Below, piece after piece: positions 51,752 to 62,997 of a stretch of DNA of 64,000 nt (the stretch's first letter is position 1; each line of letters starts with the position of its first letter). The stretch comes from Lamellibrachia columna (Eukaryota; Annelida; Polychaeta; Sabellida; Siboglinidae): positions 58,666,140 through 58,730,139 of the forward strand of contig OY759268.1 in NCBI GenBank assembly GCA_963662155.1, read 5' to 3'. The notes under the pieces are model-generated. The model saw only the letters and a list, made by a program, of their open reading frames with translations. It did no database searches and was not told the origin of the DNA. The translations under genes and the position numbers were made by a program.

Positions 51752-52511
51752 ATGATGCGACCTTACGCGGCCGTAAATAACAAACGTATGTACGACGAAC
51801 GCATGCGACAACTGATACAAACGGTAGCGCATACAGTGATGATCGACATACAGCTACCGTATCGCATGTACGACGCCGTGTATGTTGTGACACGGTTATC
51901 CGAATTGCAGTCAACAGACGACAATCGCACGTATCGGTTTCCGACGTCCACAAGTTCGTGTCGATTATGGAATCTCTACATCGACGCCATTCAACACGGT
52001 GTGTACGCTGCAATACCGACATCCGATGCAACGACGGAGACGACTGATTGGATGATGAATTATACCCATCGGCTGCAACCAACAGTCATCGTATACATCT
52101 ACGCATGCGCGATGTCGGTAACGATGAAGCTATAGTAATTGAACTCACGTTCGTGACTGCAACATCGTATGGTGGCGACACAGCGGACGTATGCGCCGAC
52201 GCAGTGACAAATCTACGACTATGTACGACCATGTACGACCATGTACGCGTGGCATGTACGGTGCCGTCGAATTGTTACCGAACGTGCTACATGTGGTCCA
52301 AATCGGCGAATACGTATATCAGACCGATAGTACACCGTGTATTTTTAAAGGACTGACCAACAGCAGTATGTATCTCTTGAATGACGACAGCTACGTTATA
52401 GATACACAGAACGCATTCGCCTTTACTGTTCCCATTGGAGACATCTGCGGAGCGTTCGTGAAACTGTACGGAAATCAAGACGTACTGTTTGCCGATGACG
52501 AACTGCTCTGA
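51752..52511 (+). pseudogene. Viral gene X, right-arm copy, broken
   Basis: The first frame from 51,752 gives MMRPYAAVNNKRMYDERMRQ and IDIQLPYRMYDAVYVVTRL. A second, starting at 52,048, gives EAIVIELTFVTATSYGGDTA, and a third, ending at 52,511, gives ELLPNVLHVVQIGEYVY and SSMYLLNDDSYVIDTQN. Matching pieces in the left arm show these belong to one gene with at least two frame changes (about 52,055 and 52,220). The first frame is the same as that of the polymerase thumb upstream, so X may once have been a C-terminal extension of the polymerase or a separate downstream gene. No known domain is recognised. About 74 bp present here (near 51,745) is missing in the left arm. Confidence 0.55.
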
Positions 52512-52595
52512 ATCGAATATCGTCCTCTATCGTCTATTGAGTGATGCTCGTGCGACGTGTAATGACGGTAATGTAGTATCGTATACGTTACGTGT

Positions 52596-52603
52596 ATACT
52601 ACA
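52596..52603. repeat. Target-site duplication, 5' copy
   Basis: atactaca at 52,596-52,603 is repeated exactly at 56,521-56,528 on the other side of the RTE-like element. The left arm has an uninterrupted equivalent (about 36,105-36,120), which places the insertion after the inverted duplication. Confidence 0.85.
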
Positions 52604-53351
52604 GTGTAGTGTGGCGTGTCAACACAGGTCTTTGTGATGCGCCTAGTGCTGTAGTGTAGTGTGTAGTGTGTAGCTCTTGCTTCATACTCTCGCTTTCAAC
52701 TACAGACGCCAGATAGCTCCTTGGAGTGAAAAGGGAGCTGAGTGCATAAGTCTCCCCTGCTGGTACATAGCCTCTCCATAGACAAGACTCTAGCACAACC
52801 TCCTCGTGGTACACTGCGGATACTGGGTACCCTGCGGCCCCAGGCAAATGTGCTGGAGATCTCGGAGCAGATTGGAGCCCCAGAAGTGTCGTGTGCTGGG
52901 CCCACCGGCGAGTGGATACGTCCCGACAGTCACCATTCCAATCCCCCAACTATGGGTAAATAGTCAGTGTCGGGCAGCAGCGATGTTTTGTATCTGGTAC
53001 TGGAGGTATGCAAGTATTACAGTACCTCTGGTACTACAATACCTCAGGGAGTTTGACGCCCCTGCATTGCAGAGTTGAAAATCACTGCCTTGTGATACAG
53101 GTTCTCGACAGAACCGAAGGCTAAGGGAGCAAACCCTAACAGAAAACCATGTCATTGTGGCAGCATCAAGGGCGGTTGATGAATGGAACTCCCAACATCT
53201 CCCGACCAGCCACTGCACGGACAAATAGCTCGCGCCTGTCTTGACGTGTTCTTGCCGGTGTGAGACCTCTATTTGCTCCCCGAGAGAGTGCCGCTAGTAA
53301 CTTGCAAAAGCCAGCAGCACTTCAACACTTTTTGCAAGCAGCTCTCATGAA
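52604..53351 (+). other. 5' leader of the RTE-like element
   Basis: About 750 bp upstream of the ORF. It begins with gtgtagtgtggcgtg and a tagtgtagtgtgtag stutter near 52,655. Short frames on both strands do not look like proteins. Non-LTR elements usually carry an internal promoter here, but I cannot point to its motifs. Confidence 0.6.
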
Positions 53352-56300
53352 ATGCACAACCGCACGAATTATCATACCGGACCGGTCGTCGCCCGGGTTA
53401 CCAAGGACCGCGCTGCTCGACCTCATCTTCCGTCGACAGTGAAAAATCAGCTAGGAAGAAGAGAACAACTATCAATTGCTCAATGGAACGTCAGGACTCT
53501 CCTCGACCGAGAAGTAGCCGACCGACCGGAAAGACGTACTGCACTAGTAGCAATGGAACTCGCCAAGTACAATATAGACATTGCCGCCCTGTGCGAAACA
53601 AGGTTCTCAGAGTCTGGTAGTCTTAATGACTTGGAGTACTCTTTCTTCTGGAGTGGCAGACCCAAGGGAGAGAGAAGGGAGGCTGGAGTGGGCTTTGCTA
53701 TAAAGAAGGACATCGTGACAATGCTGACAGAAATGCCACGGCCAGTAAGTGACAGAATCATGATGATGAGACTACCTCTGAACAAGGACAACAATGCTAC
53801 AATTATCAGTGTTTACGCTCCAACAATGACAAACCCGGACGATAACAAGGAGGCTTTCTACAACCAGCTGTCAAGTACGCTCAGAGACATCCCTCGTACC
53901 GATAAGTTACTGCTGATAGGAGACTTCAATGCAAGGATAGGAAGAGACAATGACAAATGGACCATGATCATGGGCAAATATGGGATCGGGAAACGCAACT
54001 CCAATGGCGAGCTTCTACTGGCTTTGTGCTCTGAGTTCGAACTGATAGTGACAAACACCATGTTCAAGCAGAAGGATGAATGCAAGACCACCTGGATGCA
54101 TCCTCGCTCCAGACACTGGCATATGATCGACTTCATCATCACGAGGTGTCGGGATAAGATGGACATCCACAGTACTCGAGCCATGCGTGGAGCTAACTGC
54201 TGGACCGATCACCATATGCTGAGGTCAAAAGTGGCATTTAGAGTACGACAAAAGCACAACAGGCAAGGGGTAAGAAAACCGACCAAGCTAAACACAGCAA
54301 AACTACGTACCATCAGTCAAAGGGAGAGCTTCGAGCAGGAGATGGACAGCGCTCTCGCCCAATGGGAGGAGAAGGAAAACCCAACACCAGATGAGGAATG
54401 GGCAGCTCTGCAACAGGTAGTATACAACACAGCTAAAACATTTCTCGGCAAGCCAGACAGAAAACACCAGGACTGGTTCGACCCCAACGACCAGGAGCTA
54501 CAAAATCTAATGAGCAGAAGAGACCAATCCCACCAGAGAGTGTTGCAGACCAGGAGTACTAGATCCACCATTGCAGCGTACAAAGATTCCTGCAGACTGC
54601 TACAAAAACGCACCCGTGCCCTGAAGTCAGAATGGTGGGAAACGAAGGCAGAGGAGCTGCAGAGATCTGCAGACAGAAACGACATGAAGGGCTTCTACAA
54701 TGGACTGAAGGAAGTGTGGGGACCCGCGAAAAAGGGACCTGTTCACCTGAAGTCAACAGATGGAATGGAGACCTTCTCCGACAGCAAGAGAGTTGTGGCA
54801 AGATGGAGTGAACACTTCCAAAAACTACTCAACGTCCCTGGCGACATAGAACATGAAGCTCTTGTCAACATCCAGCAGCGCATTACCAACACATGCCTTG
54901 ATGAGATTCCAAATATGGATGAGATGGCTAGAGCAATCGCCGGCCTGAAAGATGGCAAAGCACCTGGGGGTGATGGAATTCCTGCTGAAGTATGGAAGCA
55001 CGGAGGAGACAATCTGTCCAACAGACTGCACCAATTAATCACCAAAGCCTGGGAGGAGGGTTCTGTACCACAAGCGTGGAAGGATGCCAGCATTGTAACC
55101 ATCTACAAGAAAGGAGATCGAACAGACTGTGGGAACTACAGAGGAATCTCTCTTCTTTCCATAGCAGGCAAGATCTTCGCCAGGATCCTGCTCAACAGAC
55201 TATCTATTCACATAACACCAGAAGTAGTTCCGGAGACACAGTGTGGCTTCAGATCCAACCGGAGCACAGCGGACATGATATTTTGTCTTCGACAACTACA
55301 AGAAAAGTGCATTGAGCAGGACCGACCACTATACATAGTATTTGTCGACTTCACGAAGGCGTTTGATACAGTCGGAAGGACCGGGCTATGGCAGCTACTG
55401 AGGAAATATGGATGCCCAGAGAAATTCACAACCATGATCGAGGCTCTACATACGGGAATGATGGCGAATGTGAGTGTTGGAGGGGAAGTCTCGGAAACGT
55501 TCGGTGTTACCAATGGTGTCAAGCAAGGCTGTGTACTGGCCCCCACGCTCTTCTCCATCTTCCTATCGGCAATGCTCGTCGAGGCTTTCAGAGGCATGGG
55601 AGATGGCGTCTATATACAGTCTAGACAGAGCGCTGACCTATTCAACGTCGCATACTTCAGAGCGAAAACCAAGACTACCCAGATACTTGTGAGAGAGCTG
55701 CTATACGCAGATGACAGTGCACTGGTTGCCCACTCTGCTGAAGAGATCCAGAGAATAGTGGATGCTTTCTCCGATGCATCAAAGAAGTTCGGCCTGAAGA
55801 TTAACATCAAGAAGACGGAAGTGCTGTACCAACCCAACTCTACAAGAACCCGAGAGGAGGATATCATGGTTGATGGAAACAAGCTGAACTCTGTTCCGGA
55901 ATTCACCTACCTCGGAAGCACTATATCAAGTGATGGACGCATTGATGCTGAAATACAGAGGAGGATGGCCAAGGCTAGCGCATCTTTCGGCCGATTACGC
56001 CAGAGAATCTGGAACAACCACCATGTGTCCACGCGGGTCAAAGGCAAGATCTACCTCGCAATTGTGCTATCCACCTTACTATACGGAGCCGAGGCCTGGA
56101 CAGTGTACAGACGACAGGTGAAAAAGCTGCATGCCTTCATGATGCGACATCTGCGTTCGATCATGAGGCTAACCTGGAAGGACAAAGTGACAAACAAGGA
56201 AATACTCGGTCGGATAGGGCTGCCTTCTATGGAAGATCTTCTGATCAAAAAGAATCTCCTGTGGACTGGACACCTCATGAGGATGTCATCAGACAGACTA

Positions 56301-56474
56301 CCAAAGCAGATCCTCTACTCTCAATTGTCTTCTGGTCACAGACAGAGAGGACGCCCTCGTCTCCGGTTCAAGGATACCATCAAAAGAAACCTCAATATGA
56401 GAGACATAAAGACCGACTCATGGACATCACTCTCACAGCAGAGAACTAAATGGAGTGCGGCGGTCAAGAAATGA
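53352..56474 (+). CDS. RTE-like endonuclease/reverse transcriptase
   Basis: A 1,040-residue open frame. The N-terminal AP endonuclease shows SIAQWNVRTLL, ALCETRF, ISVYAPT, LLIGDFNARIG, MIDFIIT and TDHHMLRS. The reverse transcriptase shows GKAPGGDGIPAEVW, NYRGISLLSIAGKIF, QCGFRSNRSTADMIF, VFVDFTKAFDTV, GVKQGCVLAPTLFSIF and the catalytic LLYADDSAL, then FTYLGSTIS. The C-terminus (GHLMRMSSDRLPKQILY, RQRGRPRLRFKD) is the type often mislabelled in databases as craniofacial development protein 2-like. It nicks genomic DNA and reverse-transcribes its own RNA. All catalytic boxes are present with no stop, so it may be active. The first Met at 53,352 is the only good start in the frame. The clade name is from memory of motifs. 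Confidence 0.92.
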   Translation: MHNRTNYHTGPVVARVTKDRAARPHLPSTVKNQLGRREQLSIAQWNVRTLLDREVADRPERRTALVAMELAKYNIDIAALCETRFSESGSLNDLEYSFFWSGRPKGERREAGVGFAIKKDIVTMLTEMPRPVSDRIMMMRLPLNKDNNATIISVYAPTMTNPDDNKEAFYNQLSSTLRDIPRTDKLLLIGDFNARIGRDNDKWTMIMGKYGIGKRNSNGELLLALCSEFELIVTNTMFKQKDECKTTWMHPRSRHWHMIDFIITRCRDKMDIHSTRAMRGANCWTDHHMLRSKVAFRVRQKHNRQGVRKPTKLNTAKLRTISQRESFEQEMDSALAQWEEKENPTPDEEWAALQQVVYNTAKTFLGKPDRKHQDWFDPNDQELQNLMSRRDQSHQRVLQTRSTRSTIAAYKDSCRLLQKRTRALKSEWWETKAEELQRSADRNDMKGFYNGLKEVWGPAKKGPVHLKSTDGMETFSDSKRVVARWSEHFQKLLNVPGDIEHEALVNIQQRITNTCLDEIPNMDEMARAIAGLKDGKAPGGDGIPAEVWKHGGDNLSNRLHQLITKAWEEGSVPQAWKDASIVTIYKKGDRTDCGNYRGISLLSIAGKIFARILLNRLSIHITPEVVPETQCGFRSNRSTADMIFCLRQLQEKCIEQDRPLYIVFVDFTKAFDTVGRTGLWQLLRKYGCPEKFTTMIEALHTGMMANVSVGGEVSETFGVTNGVKQGCVLAPTLFSIFLSAMLVEAFRGMGDGVYIQSRQSADLFNVAYFRAKTKTTQILVRELLYADDSALVAHSAEEIQRIVDAFSDASKKFGLKINIKKTEVLYQPNSTRTREEDIMVDGNKLNSVPEFTYLGSTISSDGRIDAEIQRRMAKASASFGRLRQRIWNNHHVSTRVKGKIYLAIVLSTLLYGAEAWTVYRRQVKKLHAFMMRHLRSIMRLTWKDKVTNKEILGRIGLPSMEDLLIKKNLLWTGHLMRMSSDRLPKQILYSQLSSGHRQRGRPRLRFKDTIKRNLNMRDIKTDSWTSLSQQRTKWSAAVKK

Positions 56475-56520
56475 AAGCAGTCTTTGTCGCATAGCGACCG
56501 ACAGCATGATGATGATGATG

Positions 56521-56528
56521 ATACTACA
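56521..56528. repeat. Target-site duplication, 3' copy
   Basis: atactaca, identical to 52,596-52,603, directly after the (atg)n tail. It is followed by catcgtaacgaactg, which continues the arm sequence. Confidence 0.85.
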
Positions 56529-56575
56529 TCGTAACGAACTGTTTTTGTACGAACGCGACAGAAAGTACGTACTGT

Positions 56576-57527
56576 GTGAAAGCGGCTGTCTTCTGTAGCG
56601 TGATCGAGCATTTGTCTGTACAGAACCGAATAGCGCACGTGCTGATCGAATGCATAACATCAACGTATCCGCCATGCGACGACGACGAGATTAACGAATC
56701 AATCGAAGTGACACACGTCAGTATTAACAAGGCATATCGTATAGATGCCACGACACAGTCTGCTACTGTTGCTACTGCTCTTTCACTAACTGTATACTCC
56801 GACTACATATCGTATAGACGCCACAACACAGTCTGCTACTGTTGCTACTGCTCTTTCACTAACTGTATACTCCGAGTACATATCGTATAGACGCCACGAC
56901 ACAGTCTGCTACTGTTGCTACTGCTCTTTCACTAACTGTATACTCCGAATATATATCGTACAGACGCCACGACACAGTATGTTACTGTTGCTACTGCTCT
57001 TTCACTAACTGTATACTCCGAATACATATCGTACAGACGTCACGACACAGTCTGCTACTGTTGCTACTGCTCTTTCACTAACTGTATACTCCGAATACAT
57101 GGGACACGTGGTATCGCGTCAACAGAATGTCACAATGAATACCGTAATCGATGATCCGCGTGAACGATTCTTAGAGTCTGTTAACGAACACCCGTCGAAA
57201 GGTATCACACCGTTTACATTAGCCCGACGAGACGGACGCCGCCGACGACGACAGAAGTGTTCGACATCCGAGACTACTGATGACGGCGGAACGGTTACAA
57301 AACATCATCGAACACAGGTCGGAAAGCGTCACGCATCCCATGAGACGGACGTCAACACTAGTGACATTTCTATTGGTGACGACGTTGCCAGAACCGCGGA
57401 TTCAACTACTGCAGCGTTAACGAAGACACCGGTATACGGAGGACAGCAGGGGAAACGTTCTCGATTATTGGGTCACGTGATTCGAACGGTGCTGCCGCAT
57501 GATGAGAACGCAAACGATGGATACTGA
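56576..57527 (+). pseudogene. Viral gene Y split by five 73-bp monomers, right arm
   Basis: The 5' part starts with Met 56,576 (MKAAVFCSVIEHLSVQNR, then the acidic CDDDEINESIE) and runs into the first 73-bp monomer at 56,736. Five monomers end at 57,100, and the gene resumes as MGHVVSRQQNVTMNTV to a stop at 57,525-57,527. It contains a strongly basic patch (RRDGRRRRRQK) and a Ser/Thr-rich tail. The 5' frame and the 3' frame differ by the 292 bp that four extra monomers add, so they would agree if only one monomer were present. I do not recognise the protein; the basic patch suggests nucleic-acid binding or nuclear localisation, as inference only. The left-arm counterpart enters the 33-kb array at the same base. 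Confidence 0.65.
56736..57100 (-). repeat. 73-bp satellite, exactly five copies inside a viral gene
   Basis: Five head-to-tail monomers of 73 bp (365 bp), inverted relative to the main array, with viral coding sequence on both sides. The first carries gatgccacg, as does the array unit touching the viral flank at 35,812. Most units carry the tctgctactg variant that in the big array is seen mainly near that same boundary and in a subset of older units. Confidence 0.96.
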
Positions 57528-57616
57528 ATGAACGTTACGTGTACGCATCACGAACATAAACCGTATATATCGGTTTACGTAACAGCACACATCGAACGCA
57601 CATTGATATTGTTTTT

Positions 57617-57720
<104 letters not shown>

Positions 57721-57749
57721 TGTCTGATTGTACAATGCGATATTCCGTG

Positions 57750-57887
57750 TTACGCACGAGCAGCATCAACGTAATCATCCCCGCTATTATTGATATCTTC
57801 ATCATCGGTTTCATCCGTATCATCATCATCATCATCATCATCCGTGGTACTTGGATTACTCTTATCCGATTCAGTACTAATACTCAT
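57750..57887 (-). CDS. Small acidic ORF, possible viral protein or C-terminal fragment
   Basis: A 45-codon frame from Met 57,887 to the stop at 57,750-57,752: MSISTESDKSNPSTT, then seven Asp (a gat/catcat microsatellite on the other strand) and TDETDDEDINNSGDDYVDAA. Its composition resembles the acidic repeat of the polymerase. It starts six bases beyond the stop of the glycoprotein-tail frame (57,893). It may be a genuine short viral protein, a tail of a broken gene, or an accident of a (GAT)n run. Confidence 0.3.
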   Translation of the reverse strand: MSISTESDKSNPSTTDDDDDDDDTDETDDEDINNSGDDYVDAARA

Positions 57888-57892
57888 GGCTA

Positions 57893-60800
57893 CTATCGTA
57901 TATGTTTTATTTGTTCATAAGATCGTATTACGATAGGCATTACGTTCGCAACAGTCTTTCGTATCGCGAATACAACACGGTATACATTGTGCCGCCGCTG
58001 TACAAACAGTCTTTCGTATCGCGAATACAACACGGTATACATTGTGCCGCCGCTGTACAAACAGTCTTTCGTATCGCGAATACAACACGGTATACATTGT
58101 GCCGCCGCTGTACAAACAGTCTTTCGTATCGCGAATACAACACGGTATACATTGTGCCGCCGCTGTACAAACAGTCTTTCGTATCGCGAATACAACACGG
58201 TATACATTGTGCCGCCGCTGTACAAACAGTCTTTCGTATCGCGAATACAACACGGTATACATTGTGCCGCCGCTGTACAAACAGTCTTTCGTATCGCGAA
58301 TACAACACGGTATACATTGTGCCGCCGCTGTACAAACAGTCTTTCGTATCGCGAATACAACACGGTATACATTGTGCCGCCGCTGTACAAACAGTCTTTC
58401 GTATCGCGAATACAACACGGCATACATTGTGCCGCCGCTATACAAACAGTCTTTCGTATCGCGAATACAACACGGCATACATTGTGCCGCCGCTGTACAA
58501 ACAATCTTTCGTATCGCGAATACAACACGGTATACATTGTGCCGCCGCTATACAAACAGTCTTTCGTATCGCGAATACAACACGGCATACATTGTGCCGC
58601 CGCTATACAAACAGTCTTTCGTATCGCGAATACAACACGGCATACATTGTGCCGCCGCTGTACAAACAATCTTTCGTATCGCGAATACAACACGGTATAC
58701 ATTGTGCCGCCGCTGTACAAACAGTCTTTCGTATCGCGAATACAACACGGCATACATTGTGCCGCCGCTGTACAAACAGTCTTTCGTATCGCGAATACAA
58801 CACGGTATACATTGTGCCGCCGCTGTACAAACAGTCTTTCGTATCGCGAGTACAACACGGTATACATTGTGCCGCCGCTGTACAAACAGTCTTTCGTATC
58901 GCGAATACAACACGGTATACATTGTGCCGCCGCTACACAAACAGCCATTATCATTAACATATGCGGCGATACAAGAAATAGCAACACTTTACCCCATGAT
59001 CCGAACATATCCGTGATAGCGGATATCGCACGTAAAACATCACCCGCCAGTGCTATCTGCACGTCTGAAAAATCCATTACATTTTGTTGTACGCCTCATC
59101 GACACGCGAGGAATACACAACAGTATCCGTTTTTATACTATTCACGAGTTTTTAGTAATTACTGCTGAACGCACTATCGTCTGCGATATATGACGCTGCC
59201 GTATCGCGTACGACGGATACATCTGGTATGCTGAACGGTTTATAATAGGCATTCGGTAATCCAGTATACGCTTCTAATCCAGCCATGTACGAATGCGCAT
59301 GGTACGATTGCAACGATCATATTAAAGTGTTGTCGAATATCCATAGTCGATGAACTGGGTGTGTACATCCGACAATTATGTAATCGCATTGGTACATCAA
59401 AATCATTACCATACAGTGTACAATAACAGCGTACACTGATATGACATGGTAGACATGGTCGAATTGTGGTACGCGTTATTGTGCCTTTGCTTGGATGCAT
59501 ACAGCCCATGCGCCAAACGTCATTTGCTAAACGACCGCTCTGTGTGGCGGTATTGTTGATGTATATGTACTGCGCAGTGCTGTATTCGTGTTGTTTTGCG
59601 TATACAACTGTACTTAGACGTTCGATATAGCGCGCGTTGCCTTCGAATAGTGCTTTTACGCACTGTTTGTTACTGATATGGCGCAATGCCGGCAATCCAG
59701 TCGTGCATACACGTAGCGTTGCGTTACCGCTATCCGATACACAACTGTCGTAGTACGAATGCGAAAATGTGACAGAATACTCATACATGGCACCGCATGC
59801 GATGTATTCTGTCATGTTCAGTATTCGTGTAGATAACGTGTCATAAGGCACAGCCGTTGCCGAATGCATACCGGACAGCGCCGATACTGGAACGCTTGTC
59901 ATACGATATAGTATGTAGTATGTTGCCAATATATTGAAGCGGTATATCAACCTGTACGTCTATACCGTATTCGCTACAGATATATACAATATCGCTAAAT
60001 CGATACGTACCGGCGACATTGGTGTATAGAAGAAATCCTTTATAAGCACTATCCGTTAGCACGTGTTGCGTGATATAATCGTAGAGATTATGCATGGTTT
60101 CGTACGATACAAGATGCATTGTCAATTCTCCGCGTAATAGTGCCTGAACACCAATTACCCAGGCACGTACCGTACTCGCAATATGACGTATACTATACCG
60201 AAAGTCTACTATAGCCGGTACGATTCGCGTGAGCAACATGGATTGTACGTTGTTTAATATTTCGAGATTGTGTGCAATAGATGCTATACGCGATTCCGTA
60301 ATCGTAAAGGTGGTGTTAATCGCGTTCACTAGTCGCGTCAGAGAGTTGTCGCTGCGTGTCGTGCTGTGTACTACGCGATCCGTCTCATGTTCAGTCAACG
60401 ATTGCACGGAATGCAGACGATTATTGTAACTCATTACTGCGCGTGTGTTAAGCGACACTAAATCGCGCGCGTTTTGCAGTTGTTCGATCATCGCGTCACG
60501 TTGGTCGAGACCCAGTTTGTGTAACAGATCGGCGTAGCCCTGTTGAACGCGACGTATAATGCCAGTAAACCACCCGCGTTTAACTCTATGTCGTTTCGTA
60601 TGCGCCGCCGTAGTTGTAGTAGTATAGTCGTCATTCGCACGATAGAATATTGCTGGCGATTGTCGTACGTCTCGTCGGCGACGTATCGTAGTGTCGGCAG
60701 CATGAGGTAAAACAAACGTGTCCACAAAACGTAGTAGTGCGAGAGCCGTCGCATGTTCATTCTCAGCATATTTATTCAATGCGCGTATACGATTGTTGAG

Positions 60801-61061
60801 TTCCATACACGTCGAAAACGAAAACGCTACAGTATCGCATGTATAATACGTAAGCGCAGTATACGTTATATTAGGAACGGCGAGTCGAAATATATGTTTG
60901 TACGTATCACTGTTTCGACGTTGTACTAAGCGAGCTTCTTTGTGAAAGTACACACCGTAATTACTCGACGCTATTGTCGGTTGTACGACACCGCACGTGT
61001 ACATGGCGCAGATTCCCGCAGACACAATCGCCGCTATTAAGATACTGACTACGGATGCCAT
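57893..61061 (-). pseudogene. F-like fusion glycoprotein 1, broken
   Basis: From Met 61,061: signal segment (SVVSILIAAIVSAGIC), ectodomain with N-glycosylation sites (NITYT, NTTF), RRRR at residues 127-130 and a furin-type site RVKR at 159-162 followed by GWFTGII. A long helical, heptad-like region comes next (LHKLGLDQRDAMIEQLQNA onward). Frames change near 59,935 and 59,300, with an in-frame stop at 59,152-59,154 and another change near 59,085. The end, 59,077-58,940, has an amphipathic stretch, a membrane segment (VLLFLVSPHMLMIMAV) and a Cys-rich tail (CIPCC) that then runs into eighteen 55-bp repeats. Layout and middle cysteines match the paralogue at 61,111-63,662 and resemble baculovirus F / Gypsy Env class I fusion proteins. 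It would be a virion surface protein. No restored form is offered. Confidence 0.6.
57950..58939 (-). repeat. 55-bp minisatellite, eighteen copies, at the glycoprotein tail
   Basis: Units of 55 bp (landmark cagtctttcgtatcgcgaat) start at 57,950 and recur every 55 bases to 58,885. Variants alternate ggtatac/ggcatac and gctgtac/gctatac, and two units have caatctttc. 55 is not a multiple of 3 and the unit has no stop in any frame, so all six frames are open over nearly 1 kb. The long proteins predicted here are therefore not evidence of genes. The repeat begins within the Cys-rich tail of glycoprotein 1. Confidence 0.97.
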
Positions 61062-62467
61062 TGTCGGAACGGTATACGTACGCTACGAAATGTTTACGTT
61101 ATCGTGTGTGTCAATAGCAGTTGTACATAGAACAGATACACGCCAGGATAGCCATCACCATCATTCCAGTGACACCGCCCGTTATGCTTACTGCGTTAAA
61201 GATCTTGCCACCGAAACCGTTCATGATATTATTTTTGATATCGTTTAAATTGTTGTACGAAAAATCGGACATGTCGCGTATTTTGTGCCATAAATGATCG
61301 GCTTTAGAGGCGTATACTGTATCTACTATAGTTAGTTTATTCAATTTCCAAGCGTGTTCGTCGTCGATCGTCATCACGTCCGTCCAGTTAGATTCTACGA
61401 CGTGAAACGTTGGTAGTTCGTGTGACCACATGCGGTCGTAGCGCATTGAACTACCAGTTATTCGCTGTATTTCGACGTCTCGTGGAAACGTATGATACAT
61501 GGCGAGATTAATCGGGAAGGCGTAAACAATTGTGGTACTGATACTACTTGTCATTACTGAACAATCACTGAGACGCATAGGTATGAAGAATTCTTTCGCC
61601 GACAACGAACACATACACGGTAATTGTATGATACATGTATTACACGGTTCCATTGCTCGCGCGACACGTGCGCTGTCTTTGTCGAGCGGACAATTCAAAC
61701 TCCATGTAGCGCTAATATTGATGCCGTACACCAAATACCTTGCCGAATCGTCGATACGTTTAGCATTTCCGTTATATTGTTCTACGGACGAGTAGCGTAT
61801 ATCGCACAGTTCTAATATTTTTTCCGGTATGTCATAATAGATACTCGCAGCGCAACTCAGTGTATTGCGATGACGCAACAGCATAGCTGTTGTACACATT
61901 TTGACGTGTCCCGTGTCACATTGTAAGTATTGCGCATTCGTCAGTTCGGTGTAGTATTCGGCATTCGGTGTCACCGTTAAATAGGCCGGTAGACCTAATA
62001 TACGTGTCCTTTCGCCGTGTGTGTTATTTATCGAGAGCGGTATGACGTCGAGACGATAGATAGCCAACATGCCGCCGACCGATGTTAACGGTATATGCAT
62101 TGTAATGTACAAATACTGATCGCTCTGCGTGTAAAGCGTACGCTGTATTTGATAATAGAAACTCGGATTACTATGCGCCAATTCGAATATGTCGTGTCCG
62201 TAAATGTTAATCTCCTTTAGTGCATGCGCCAAAATACTGCTTAACATCGTCCGTTAACAAAACATGGTGATAGATTTCCAACCATGAGCGTTATTAAATT
62301 GATTCGCCAATCCGCGATGTCTTCCTCCAAACGTGTCATACACACATCCGTGACTTGTGTCGACGTTCCAAGGGCCACCGATAGGGCACTGGCTTCTTGC
62401 GTTAACATAATCTGCTTACGTAAGTCGTTCGTTGCCTGCTCGAGTCCTTTTGCCACTAGCGACATTT

Positions 62468-62883
62468 GTTTGTTAGTATCGGTTATACGTTTGTTTATCG
62501 ATGCCAGTCCTCCGACGATGTTTGTTAGTATCGGTTATACGTTTGTTTATCGATGCCAGTCCTCCGACGATGTTTGTTAGTATCGGTTATACGTTTGTTT
62601 ATCGATGCCAGTCCTCCGACGATGTTTGTTAGTATCGGTTATACGTTTGTTTATCGATGCCAGTCCTCCGACGATGTTTGTTAGTATCGGTTATACGTTT
62701 GTTATCGATGCCAGTCCTCCGACGATGTTTGTTAGTATCGGTTATACGTTTTTTATCGATGCCAGTCCTCGGACAATGTTTGTTAGTGTCGGTTATACGT
62801 TTCTTTATCGATGCCAGACCTCCGACTATGTTTGTTAGTATCGATTATACGTTTGTTTATCGATGCCAGACCTCCGTCGATGT
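62468..62883 (-). repeat. 52-bp minisatellite, eight copies, in the glycoprotein 2 helix
   Basis: Units of 51-52 bp (landmark tttgttagtatcggttatac) start at about 62,468, 62,520, 62,572, 62,624, 62,676, 62,727, 62,778 and 62,830. They derive from codons for GGLASINKRIIDTN in the heptad region. The period is not a multiple of 3, so the frame cycles and the gene is broken here. Confidence 0.95.
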
Positions 62884-62997
62884 TCTGTAGTTCTTTGTGA
62901 CTCAGTTCCATGAACGACGTGAGACGCGTATTCGATTTTACTATTTCATCCGCGTTCAGCTTACTCAACGCGCCCATTTCGCACACGTGTTCTGCAC

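Larger units (their letters stand above)
52604..56520 (+). mobile_element. RTE-like non-LTR retrotransposon, complete
   Basis: The element is 3.9 kb with an 8-bp target duplication on each side, a GC-richer 5' leader of about 750 bp, one long open frame, and a short trinucleotide tail, (atg)n, at about 56,505-56,520 instead of poly(A). Such tails are typical of RTE-type elements. It occurs only in the right arm. An intact frame, perfect target duplication and absence from the other arm all point to a recent insertion. Confidence 0.88.
44159..57100 (-). repeat. Right arm of large inverted duplication
   Basis: This is the inverted partner of 35,813-43,793. It is longer because it carries an RTE-like element (52,604-56,520), an extra block at about 45,237-46,012 absent from the other arm, and more 78-bp polymerase repeats. 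At its outer end the shared sequence passes into five copies of the 73-bp monomer and then into further viral sequence. The left arm passes into the giant array instead. Confidence 0.93.

Noticed and set aside
52599..53224. Short frames in the RTE 5' leader
   Set aside because: No motif, both strands equally open, and the leader is GC-rich. They are treated as untranslated sequence.
57950..58939. CRISPR-like array
   Set aside because: Units are contiguous with no unique spacers, and the context is eukaryotic.
57902..59168. Three plus-strand frames of 324-393 codons over the 55-bp repeat
   Set aside because: The repeat is stop-free in every frame, so length carries no information. The gene evidence lies on the minus strand at 58,940-59,077 and beyond.
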